NCBI GenBank assembly: GCA_016794985.1
Contig: JAEUIQ010000062.1
Span: forward strand, 1 to 63,654
Length of the DNA: 63,654 nucleotides
DNA from: Planctomycetaceae bacterium
GTDB taxonomy: Bacteria; Planctomycetota; Planctomycetia; Pirellulales; Pirellulaceae
Direction: 5' to 3'
Position numbers and translations under genes: made by a program. Position 1 is the first letter of the stretch. Each line of letters begins with the position of its first letter. The notes under the pieces are model-generated. The model ran no database searches and had not been told where the DNA came from. It worked only from the letters and a program-made list of their open reading frames with translations. Below, in pieces: positions 56,276 through 63,654 of the stretch.

Positions 56276-57475
56276 TTAGGCTTTGCTGTGGGCGGAGGCT
56301 GCGGCGACAACTTTCTTAGCCGCGTCGGTTAGACCGTCGGCAGTGACGATCGCCACGCCGCTTTCGCGAAGTAGTTTTTTACCTTCTTCGACTTCGGTAC
56401 CTTCCAAACGAACGACCAGGGGCACATTGAAGCCCACGTTTTGATACGCTTCAATCAAAGCCTTCGCGATCGTGGTGCATTTCATAATGCCACCGAAAAT
56501 ATTCACCAACACCGCTTGGACGTTTTTATCATCCAAGATGATCCGAAACGCTTCGCTCACTTGCTCGGCGTTCGCTCCACCACCCACATCCAAGAAGTTG
56601 GCCGGTCGTCCGCCGTGGTATTTGATGATGTCCATGGTGCTCATCGCCAAACCGGCCCCATTGACCAAGCAGGCGATGTTACCGTCGAGCTTGACGTAAC
56701 TTAGGCCAGCGTTGCCAGCGCGAACTTCGGACGGTTCTTCTTCGTTCAAATCTCGGAATTGCTTGATGTCGGCGTGACGGAACATCGCGTTTTCGTCAAA
56801 CGAGACCTTCGCGTCCAGCGCGATCAATTGTCCGCTGCCGGTGACGACCAAGGGATTGATTTCGACAATGGCGCAATCAATCGAGACGAACAACTCGCAC
56901 ATCGAGGTCATGAAGCGATGCGCGCTTTTGGCTGCTTCGCCGGAAAGCCCGAGCTTTTTGCAGAGCTTGCGAACTTGGAAGGCTTGCAGGCCTAGGCCCG
57001 GTTCAAAGTGTTCCTTGAAAATTCGTTCCGGTGTTTCTTCGGCGACCTTTTCGATTTCCATTCCGCCTTCGGTGCTGACCATCAATACGGGCAGCGAGGC
57101 GGCTCGGTCCAAGACAATCCCCAAGTACAACTCACGAGCGATATCGCAACCGGCTTCCACCAGAATTTGATTGACCTTCTTGCCTTCGGGGCCGGTTTGG
57201 ATGGTCACCAACGTGTTGCCTAACATTTGCTGGGCAACCTGAGCGGCCTCGGCGGCGCTGCGTACCAATTGCACGCCACGCTGGCTGGGGTTCTCCAAAA
57301 ACGTTCCTTTTCCTCGTCCGCCCGCATGGATCTGAGCTTTGACCACTGCCAAAGAACCGCCCAGCTTGTCAAAAGCCGCCGAAGCTTCGGCCGGCGTGGT
57401 CGCGACATGCGAAGGCAGAACCGCAATGTCCGCCTGGCGAAATAGTTGCTTGGCTTGGAACTCGTGAATCTTCAT
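56276..57475 (-). CDS. sucC: Succinyl-CoA synthetase beta subunit
   Basis: This 399-residue ATP-grasp subunit binds nucleotide and succinate. It begins [14 protein letters not shown]. Hallmarks are [36 protein letters not shown] and [18 protein letters not shown]. The start at 57475 has AAAGG upstream. It is the first gene of a sucC-sucD-CBM9-like operon. Confidence 0.98.
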   Translation of the reverse strand: MKIHEFQAKQLFRQADIAVLPSHVATTPAEASAAFDKLGGSLAVVKAQIHAGGRGKGTFLENPSQRGVQLVRSAAEAAQVAQQMLGNTLVTIQTGPEGKKVNQILVEAGCDIARELYLGIVLDRAASLPVLMVSTEGGMEIEKVAEETPERIFKEHFEPGLGLQAFQVRKLCKKLGLSGEAAKSAHRFMTSMCELFVSIDCAIVEINPLVVTGSGQLIALDAKVSFDENAMFRHADIKQFRDLNEEEPSEVRAGNAGLSYVKLDGNIACLVNGAGLAMSTMDIIKYHGGRPANFLDVGGGANAEQVSEAFRIILDDKNVQAVLVNIFGGIMKCTTIAKALIEAYQNVGFNVPLVVRLEGTEVEEGKKLLRESGVAIVTADGLTDAAKKVVAAASAHSKA

Positions 57476-57760
57476 ACGTAGGCCTTTGGTTCTCTGGAAG
57501 TCGTCTGGGGAGCCTCGTTCCACACCTGGCCAGGGGCGTACGCGGGTGTCAAACCGAATACGACAAGTCACCTCTGGCGGCAGTGGATACTTTGGCACCA
57601 ATCGAACTCATTTGGAAAGGCGGATTATAGGAGTCAGTTCAAATCATGGTCAACCACAAGCAGTGCCTGGAATTGAAAACCAGTTGGGAAAGTGCAAGAA
57701 TCGACGCCGCTGCTCCGGGGCACTGACGACACCAAGAGTCAAAACATAGGGATCAACCAA

Positions 57761-59878
57761 ATGCTGCAAGCCAAGATCGGTTTTCGAAAAATCTGCACTT
57801 TGTCGAAGGCGGCTGGCGTTTTGCTGCTCTATGGGGCCTTCGCCAGTACGACCATCTGCATGGCACAGGACGAAGAAGTCGATCCGATGGCGACGATCGG
57901 GCAGTTGAATAACCCGGCCGGAATCGACCTGAACACTTTCGATCGTTCGGTCCGGATTCAGGACGATCTGTACCGTTTTGTCAATGGAGCTTGGCTAAAC
58001 ACGACGGAAATACCTTCGGACAAGTCCAACTACGGAGCCTTTACCGCACTGGCCGACATCGCCCAGCAACGAATTCGTGAGATCATCGAACAAGCCGCCA
58101 GCCAAGAAAACCCGCCCGGCAGCGACGCCGACAAGGTGGGCAAGTTCTACCGCAGTTTTATGGATGAAGCCACGATCGAGCGACTGGGAGTCCAGCCTTT
58201 ACGGCCCATGCTGAGCGAATTGGACGCCGTCACAGATCGCTCGCAACTCCTGGAACTGATCGGGCGCTGGCAGACCATCGGCGTGGGCGGCCCAGTCGGC
58301 CTGTTCGTCGGTGTCGACAATCGCGATTCCACCCGGTATTTGGCCAACGCCATGCAAAGCGGCACCACATTGCCGGACCGCGATTTTTACTTGGAGTCGG
58401 ATCCGAAGTACGCCGAAGCTCGAACGGAATTGGTGGCCTACATTGAAAAGCTCATGCAGTTGGCCGGGATTGAATCGCCTGAAGCGGGCTCGCGAATCCT
58501 CGAGCTGGAAACTGAACTCGCTCGTGCTCAGTGGACGCGAGTCCAATTGCGGGACGCCAACGCGCGGTACAACAAATTCGAAGTCGCGAAACTGAATGAA
58601 GTTACCGGGGACTTTGATTGGGCCCCTCTGCTGTCCTCCGTTGGATTGGGCGAGATCACAGAATTGAATGTCATGACGCCCAGCTTCTTCACCGCCTTTG
58701 CCGAGTTGTTCGACAAGTACTCGGTCGAGCAGTGGAAGCAGTACATGACCTACAAGTTGTTGGATGCCTTTGCACCTTCATTGCCCAAAGACTTCGCCGA
58801 TGCCCATTTCCGCTTGCACGAACAAGTGTTGGCTGGCGTGCCGGCCCAGCAACCACGCTGGAAGCAGGCCGTCGATGCAACCGCTGGCTCAGGAGCTGGT
58901 AGCTTTGGAGTCTTAGGCGAGGCGGTTGGCAAGCTTTATGTCGAGAAAAACTTCAAGCCGGAGGCGAAGGCTCGGATGGAAGTTTTGGTCGGGAATTTGA
59001 TGAAGGCCTACCAGCAAAGCATCAACGATTTGACTTGGATGACCGACGCCACGAAGCAACGGGCTCAGGAAAAACTAAGCAAATTCACCACGAAAATTGG
59101 TTATCCCAACAAGTGGCGAGATTATTCCAAATTGGAAATCGCCGCTGACGACTTGATCGGCAACTTGATGCGAAGCGCCAAAGTCGAACACGACCGCATG
59201 ATTAGCCGTTTGGGTCAGCCCGTGGATCGGGAGCTGTGGGGCATGACGCCGCAAACCGTCAATGCTTATTACAATCCGACCATGAACGAGATTGTTTTTC
59301 CGGCGGCCATTCTCCAACCACCATTTTTTAATCCGAATGCGGATGACGCCGTCAACTACGGTGGCATTGGGGCGGTGATCGGTCACGAGATCAGTCATGG
59401 CTTCGACGATCAAGGCAGTAAATATGACGGCGATGGAAACTTGAACAATTGGTGGACGGACGAAGATCGAGCCGCGTTCGGAAAACTCACCAAGGCCTTG
59501 GTGGACCAGTATGCGGGCTACGAGCCGTTGCCTGAAAAGTTCGTCAACGGGCAACTGACGTTGGGCGAGAATATCGCGGACTTGAGTGGTCTGACCATCG
59601 CCTACAAGGCCTACAAGTTATCACTGGACGGCAAACCCTCGCCCGAGTTGATGGGCTGGACCGGCGAGCAACGATTCTTCTTGGGTTGGAGTCAAGTTTG
59701 GCGACGAAAGTACCGTGATGCGGAAATGGTGCGTAGGTTATTGATTGATTCGCATTCTCCATCGGTTTTCCGAGCCAACGGTCCAGTCACCAACATTTCG
59801 GCTTTCCAAGAAGCGTTTCAATTGAAGCCGGGCGATGCTCTGTACAAGCCCGAGTCCGAACGTCTGCAAATTTGGTAA
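57761..59878 (+). CDS. M13-family zinc metallopeptidase (PepO/neprilysin-like)
   Basis: This 705-residue exported endopeptidase has a signal peptide (ending near TTICMAQ), the M13 N-terminal domain starting DDLYRFVNGAWLNTTEIPSDKSNYGAF, and the peptidase domain with zinc motif HEISH at 542-546, GFDDQGSKYDGDGN and the third ligand in GENIADLSGL. The C-terminal NGPVTN..AF..AF pattern is also typical. It cleaves small peptides in the periplasm or outside. The start at 57761 is chosen for the signal peptide. Six hairpin repeats follow its stop. Confidence 0.96.
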   Translation: MLQAKIGFRKICTLSKAAGVLLLYGAFASTTICMAQDEEVDPMATIGQLNNPAGIDLNTFDRSVRIQDDLYRFVNGAWLNTTEIPSDKSNYGAFTALADIAQQRIREIIEQAASQENPPGSDADKVGKFYRSFMDEATIERLGVQPLRPMLSELDAVTDRSQLLELIGRWQTIGVGGPVGLFVGVDNRDSTRYLANAMQSGTTLPDRDFYLESDPKYAEARTELVAYIEKLMQLAGIESPEAGSRILELETELARAQWTRVQLRDANARYNKFEVAKLNEVTGDFDWAPLLSSVGLGEITELNVMTPSFFTAFAELFDKYSVEQWKQYMTYKLLDAFAPSLPKDFADAHFRLHEQVLAGVPAQQPRWKQAVDATAGSGAGSFGVLGEAVGKLYVEKNFKPEAKARMEVLVGNLMKAYQQSINDLTWMTDATKQRAQEKLSKFTTKIGYPNKWRDYSKLEIAADDLIGNLMRSAKVEHDRMISRLGQPVDRELWGMTPQTVNAYYNPTMNEIVFPAAILQPPFFNPNADDAVNYGGIGAVIGHEISHGFDDQGSKYDGDGNLNNWWTDEDRAAFGKLTKALVDQYAGYEPLPEKFVNGQLTLGENIADLSGLTIAYKAYKLSLDGKPSPELMGWTGEQRFFLGWSQVWRRKYRDAEMVRRLLIDSHSPSVFRANGPVTNISAFQEAFQLKPGDALYKPESERLQIW

Positions 59879-59883
59879 CCATC

Positions 59884-60093
59884 GTCGCGGTCCGCTCCGC
59901 CGGACCGATTCACCAATAGTCGCGGTCCGCTCCGTCGGACCGATTCACCGATGGTCGCGGTCCGCTCCGTCGGACCGATTCGCCGATAGTCGCGGTCCGC
60001 TCCGCCGGCCCGATTAACCGATAGTCGCGGTCCGCTCCGTCGGACCGATTCGCCAATAGTCGCGGTCCGCTCCGTCGGACCGATTCGCCGACG
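59884..60093. repeat. Six tandem 35-bp hairpin repeats
   Basis: The unit GTCGCGGTCCGCTCCGTCGG followed by ACCGATTCACCGATA repeats six times from 59884 with few changes. Each unit can form a seven-base stem CGGTCCG/CGGACCG around loop CTCCGT. It starts six bases after the M13 peptidase stop, so it may block exonucleases or transcription at that mRNA end. Confidence 0.95.
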
Positions 60094-60302
60094 ATCTCCC
60101 TTCGTTCAGGCCGATTTACCCTAACTTTCGACTCCGTCTCACCAAACCGACTTCGAGAATTCGAGCCGGGCATCCTCTAGGTCTTGCCGAACCAGGGCCT
60201 CGGCGAGTAGGATGGGCGATGTCTGCGACGAATTGTCCGAACCTTTCCGATGCCCGTTGTTACTAGATGGGCCCGGCGGTTGGGAACGGCAGACGCCTGC
60301 CT

Positions 60303-60384
60303 GGAGGATAAGCGAATGGCTAGCAGGTTGATTCGAAATCAATTGCCGGGAAACCGGTTGCGGGTTCGAGCCCCGTGTCCTCCG
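60303..60384 (+). tRNA. tRNA-Ser (CGA), unusual D arm
   Basis: Acceptor GGAGGAT pairs with GTCCTCC. The anticodon stem GTTGA/TCAAT encloses TTCGAAA, giving anticodon CGA. A long variable arm CCGG-GAAA-CCGG marks a class II tRNA, and the T arm GCGGG-TTCGAGC-CCCGT is normal. The D region AAGCGAATGGCTAGCAG is short and forms only two or three pairs. CCA is not encoded. Total length is 82 bases. Confidence 0.8.
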
Positions 60385-60399
60385 CTCTATGGGTTACGG

Positions 60400-61102
60400 T
60401 GATGATAACGGCCTTTTTCTGGGCGAATGTGCCTGCCCGGCTTGGGAGTGACCAACCCATGCGAGGTGGGTGTCTGATTGGTATTCGTTTCGTTTCTGAA
60501 ACATGCACGCGTCTTGATTCCTCTCAAGCGTGATTTCTCTCAAATAGTTTTTCGCACTATGACGGTCAATCGTTCTCTTTCGACCTGATAAAAGGTTTGT
60601 TTGAAACGGGTTCTAAGGTCTTCGCATCGATTCGAATGGGCTTTTAGCGTCTTTTTTGAAGCTGTCTGTCGGTAGCGCGGGTACAGTGCCGGAGGTGGTC
60701 GCCGCCTATGGTGGGGATGGCTCTGCGGTGAAGGAATTTTCCGTCTCGAACAGGCCCGAAGGGGCAGTGACAATCCTAGCCAGTGTGCGCGAGCCACCGG
60801 TTAGAGTCGGTCCAATAGCTGAGAAGCCCTGCGGGGCCGACACAGCGCTACTGGATTGGCTTGAAAAAATCCTTCACGGCTTAGCGGAGAGGGTGGCCGA
60901 TTGCTGGTCCTACGACAGGATCCCCGACCCGACCGTTGTGGGTGGGAAGGTCGCGTGGGATGATGGTCGCGTAGGGGCAGGTTTCAAGGGTAAGACCGTC
61001 GGGGGCTCGGTCGGTTGCTAGACGATTTGGTATAAACGTGAAGTAAGGTGACCGGGACTCGGTTGCCATTTCGCCGTAGGTAAAGTTTTTGGTCAAAGGA
61101 AC
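60400..61102. other. Intergenic region with one reversed dispersed repeat
   Basis: No credible gene. A reverse-oriented copy of the dispersed hairpin repeat lies at 60751-60848 (GCGCGAGCCACCGGTTAGAG core). A plus-strand frame at 60656-61021 runs across this repeat and is rejected. The remaining sequence shows nothing recognisable. Confidence 0.6.
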
Positions 61103-61108
61103 TTGTTC

Positions 61109-62068
61109 GTGATGAAGAAAATGGTAAGCCGTTGGTCGTGGCTGATGGCGTTGGTGTTGATGGTCTCGTTTGCTGGCAACGTTTGGGCGCAGTCCAAGCC
61201 TGAACCAGCCTCGATTGCGTTCAATTTTAAGTTGGCAGAGTTGTTGAAGTCCGACTTGGGGCAAGCCATTCCGATGGACCAGGTCACAGGCGGACCCGGT
61301 GGAGAGATCGCAGAAGCCTTTTTGAAAGCTCAATCGATTCGCGGGGTTGTAACCCTTCCCGAGGACGTGGGCGCTTTCATGATGATGCAAGGCGATCAAC
61401 TTCCCATCGACGCTTACGTCGAGTTAGCCTACGACGATTCATCGGAGTCGAAGGAAGCTTTGGAGACGATTGCGGACGAGTTGGAAGGCCAGTCCGACAT
61501 TCGTGAAGAAGGTGACTTGCGTTATTTTTCGCCAAAAGGTCAGGAGACCAACATTGCGATTATCCTCGGAATTCCTGGTAAGGTCGTTTTCTTGACCGAT
61601 ACTTACAAGCACGACTCGGCTAATTTCGAGAACGTCACCGATTCCATCAAAGACGCCATGAAGAAAGCGGGCGCTGCTCCGGCTGGTATCTTCTTGGATT
61701 TCGACCAAGCACGACCATTGATCAAGTCGGCCATCAAAATGGGCCGCCAAACAGCTCCGCCAGCCGCCGCTGGGTTCTTTGAAATTCCTTCGCAGATCAG
61801 CTTGTTGCAATTGGTTGGGAATCCCGGCAAAGAACCGGCGTTGACCTTGACCGCAATCAGCCCAGACGAAGAGCAAGCCGAAATGTTGCAGGAAACGTTG
61901 CAGGGTTTGGTGGGCATGGGCAAGATGGCGATGCAACAAGCTCCACCAGACGACCCAGGTGCCAAAGTTGCAAACGGAATCTTGGGGCAACTCAAGCCGA
62001 AACGAGAAGGCAAGGTTGTGACCCTGTCGCTGTCGAAGATCGAAGGCCTGGAGGACATCCTGCCGTAG
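61109..62068 (+). CDS. Secreted hypothetical protein, about 319 aa
   Basis: This protein is not recognised but is clearly expressed-looking: a signal peptide (WSWLMALVLMVSFAGNVWAQ) and an acidic mature part. GTG at 61109 lies eight bases after AAAGGA; ATG at 61112 is almost as good. The mature region alternates helices and strands, with alanine- and proline-rich MKKAGAAPAGIFLDFDQARPL and a run of ELAYDDSSESKEALE. It resembles the many unnamed exported proteins of planctomycetes. A strong stem-loop lies 110 bases after the stop. Confidence 0.8.
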   Translation: MMKKMVSRWSWLMALVLMVSFAGNVWAQSKPEPASIAFNFKLAELLKSDLGQAIPMDQVTGGPGGEIAEAFLKAQSIRGVVTLPEDVGAFMMMQGDQLPIDAYVELAYDDSSESKEALETIADELEGQSDIREEGDLRYFSPKGQETNIAIILGIPGKVVFLTDTYKHDSANFENVTDSIKDAMKKAGAAPAGIFLDFDQARPLIKSAIKMGRQTAPPAAAGFFEIPSQISLLQLVGNPGKEPALTLTAISPDEEQAEMLQETLQGLVGMGKMAMQQAPPDDPGAKVANGILGQLKPKREGKVVTLSLSKIEGLEDILP

Positions 62069-62177
62069 TGGACCGTGGAGGCACTGGCCAAGTCGGTTCC
62101 GTTGATCCGGTTTTGCCGCAGCCTGAGCGTTGACGAAGCGACGTGCAGGTGTCTCCTCGGATAGCCCGATGTTTTTT

Positions 62178-62220
62178 GCAGGGTAGCGGCGTTGAACCAA
62201 ACGTTGCTACCCTGCGTCTT
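62178..62220 (+). terminator. Strong stem-loop, probable terminator
   Basis: Arms GCAGGGTAGCGGCGTT and AACGTTGCTACCCTGC pair over 16 bases with two mismatches and a short loop. GTCTTTT follows, and TTTTTT precedes, so it could act on either strand. It lies downstream of the secreted protein gene. Confidence 0.75.
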
Positions 62221-62355
62221 TTGGACTATGCGGGAGTGGACTCGCTGGAATCACTCGGAGGGGGTTGATCCTGGGGCTTGGTTCGCTACAATGTCCGTCC
62301 CGGATTGGAAGCAATCTGGCCGCGCCGGAAGCCAACGCCGACGTCGAATTCAAAC

Positions 62356-62429
62356 GCCTCCTTAGCTCAGTTGGTTAGAGCAGCTGACTCTTAATCAGCG
62401 GGTCCAAGGTTCGAGTCCTTGAGGGGGTA
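62356..62429 (+). tRNA. tRNA-Lys (CTT)
   Basis: The 74 bases fold normally: acceptor GCCTCCT with AGGGGGT (two G-T pairs), D arm GCTC...GAGC, anticodon stem CTGA/TCAG with loop CTCTTAA giving CTT, and T arm CAAGG-TTCGAGT-CCTTG. CCA is not encoded. A terminator follows directly. Confidence 0.96.
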
Positions 62430-62434
62430 TTGAG

Positions 62435-62462
62435 AAGCCCTTCTTGTTAAGGGCTTTTTTCG
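62435..62462 (+). terminator. Intrinsic terminator of tRNA-Lys
   Basis: Stem AAGCCCTT/AAGGGCTT with a six-base loop is followed by a T-tract, starting six bases after the tRNA end. Confidence 0.92.
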
Positions 62463-62884
62463 TTTTTTGAGCTCTCTTGTTCGTTTTTTTGGTTCTTTTG
62501 TTCGTTCTGAACTCTTTTGTTCTAACTGGGCTTTCGCATTCGAATGAAAGTCCTGCGGGCCAAGGGCGTTGAGGAGTGTAGCGTGGCACCGAGAGCCGGT
62601 GTCGCATTGACCGAGTCGATATTTGCTTCGCTTGCTCCTTTCGGCTGCCATCGAACGGCGCCGCGTTTGGACTGCGGCAGCCTGCTGCGGCTTCCCCTAG
62701 CAGCCCTCTGCGGGAGCCCACCAGCACATCCCCCGCCAGCAGTCAGAGGCTGCACCCTAAAACCGCCCCTTGTCCCCAACGCACCGAAGCATTTTTCCCA
62801 GCGATCATACGTCTGTATGTCCGGCACAGGTTTTGATCGCAAGCATTTTGTCCGATGATCATAGGCCCGAATGTCCGACGTCAA

Positions 62885-63255
62885 TCGCAGAGCCTAAGTA
62901 TCTTGCTCGATGATCGTAGGCCCGAATGGGCCGAAACAACCCTTGCCGGTGTGCGCGAGCCACCGGTTAGATTGACACCTCATTCAAAAAAGGCCTGGCG
63001 GGCCGACACAGTTTCATCTCGCACAACATGGTGCTTAATGATCATAAGCCCGAATGTCCGACACCAATCGCAGCGGGCCAACATCTTGCTCGATGATCAT
63101 AGTCCCGAATGTCCGACACAATCGCAGAGCCTAAGTATCTTGCTCGATGATCTTAGGCCCGAATGGGCCGAAACAACCCTTGCCGGTGTGCGCAAGCCAC
63201 CGGTTAGATTGACACCTCATCCAAAAAAGGCCTGGCGGGCCGACACAATTGCATC
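62885..63255. repeat. Direct duplication, period 237, with the dispersed repeat on the minus strand
   Basis: TCGCAGAGCCTAAGTATCTT starts at 62885 and 63122. The similarity continues for about 130 bases to GGCGGGCCGACACA at 63010 and 63247. Each copy includes the reversed dispersed core GCGAGCCACCGGTTAGA (CAAGCC in the second). TGATCATAGGCCCGAATGTC-like units recur four or five times between 62855 and 63160. Confidence 0.85.
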
Positions 63256-63507
63256 TCGCAAGCCAAGACATGGCCGCTGCCGAGCTTGTCTCGGTAGAGC
63301 CCCGGATTCACCACTACTCCGCCGCAACAAGAAGCGCGCGACGCGGTCGAATGACAAGCTCCGTGTACAAACAACCGCCACAGAGACCGCAACGCTTTCA
63401 GCCCACAATCTAAAGCACACCTCGCGCCCACAATCTCAAGCACACCGCCTGCTCTCAATCTCAAACACAATTTGCAGCCCGCCAGCCAAGCCGTGGCCGC
63501 TGCGGCT

Positions 63508-63625
63508 GGTAAAAGATGACGGGTAAAAGATAAAAACCATCGGCAGGACACGACGATCGCGATGCCATGCACCGAACACCTCAACACTACCCCACTAAAA
63601 AATCTTTTACCCCACATCTTTTACC
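63508..63625. repeat. 24-base inverted repeat element
   Basis: The left arm GGTAAAAGATGACGGGTAAA (63508-63531) and the right arm (63602-63625, its complement GGTAAAAGATGTGGGGTAAA) match over 24 bases with two mismatches, 70 bases apart. Each arm is itself a near-tandem of GGTAAAAGAT. The inner 70 bases have no coding potential. It looks like a small non-autonomous element or folded RNA. Confidence 0.85.
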
Positions 63626-63654
63626 AACCCTTCCGCCACACCGCCGTTCATCTC

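Larger units (their letters stand above)
62463..63654. other. Repeat-rich right end without a gene
   Basis: Open frames here lack ribosome-binding sites and family resemblance, and they cross repeats. The region holds a T-rich stretch (62460-62530), a 237-bp-period direct duplication carrying the dispersed repeat, three-fold CACAATCTCAAGCACAC-like units (about 63405-63470) and a 24-base inverted repeat at 63508-63625. Confidence 0.65.

Noticed and set aside
59884..60093. Possible CRISPR array of 35-bp units
   Set aside because: The units are directly joined with no unique spacers.
60656..61021. 121-codon plus-strand frame before the secreted protein
   Set aside because: It runs through a dispersed repeat and lacks a start signal.
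62855..63255. Possible CRISPR array because of recurring TGATCATAGGCCCGAATG units
   Set aside because: Unit spacing is irregular, the spacers themselves are repeated, and no cas gene is present.
62544..63526. Several open frames at the right end
   Set aside because: They cross direct and inverted repeats, have no ribosome-binding sites, and differ between duplicated copies without codon-like constraint.

Overview
The window reads as a chromosomal segment of a marine-type planctomycete (Pirellulales-like). This is inferred from gene content. Marker families include a PSCyt1/PSD1 c-type cytochrome protein beside a DUF1501 protein, DUF1080 domains, a PEP-CTERM protein, an FHA-cyclase, a large MscK-like channel, outer-membrane Lpt components and many hairpin-forming intergenic repeats. 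About 38 protein genes, three tRNAs (Ile-GAT, Ser-CGA, Lys-CTT) and several clear intrinsic terminators can be supported. There is no phage, insertion sequence, CRISPR array or rRNA operon.

Left part (1-21 kb). A secreted TPR-CHAT protease candidate (1017-5174) sits downstream of a small secreted PPC-like protein (5423-5782). The upstream DNA of that small gene is duplicated at the left edge, where a paralogue appears to start. Next come MsrA plus a SpoU-type methyltransferase, a circularly permuted ATP-grasp enzyme overlapping an unrecognised partner gene, a zinc-ribbon/TerB protein, tRNA-Ile, an FHA-GAF-cyclase, an MscK-like channel overlapping a DASS transporter tail to tail, and a DUF1573 protein with a textbook terminator.

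Middle (21-45 kb). recC and recB form an operon with no recD in the window. Then come a zinc-ribbon membrane protein, a PEP-CTERM protein, a DUF1080 protein, the DUF1501/PSCyt1 pair, a tightly overlapping uxaA-uxaB-glycosyltransferase operon (hexuronate catabolism), two small unknowns, a Bcp peroxiredoxin, a prenyltransferase-repeat protein, and an Ebo-type TatD hydrolase with a small upstream partner.

Right part (45-63.6 kb). GlgX is followed by an envelope block: LptF/G-like permease, LptD-like outer-membrane protein and DgkA. Then come a histone-deacetylase-like enzyme, a sucC-sucD-CBM9-like operon, an M13 metallopeptidase, tRNA-Ser, a secreted unknown and tRNA-Lys. The last 1.2 kb is repeat-rich and has no credible gene.

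The most unusual material is the non-coding repeats: at least six hairpin-forming families, including a triplicated 132-135 bp element with a diverged copy 26 kb away, six tandem 35-bp hairpins that share a loop with other hairpins but carry compensated stems, and 15-bp minisatellites overlapping the starts of two genes in multiples of five codons. Protein candidates worth following are the secreted CHAT/PPC locus and the ATP-grasp/partner pair.
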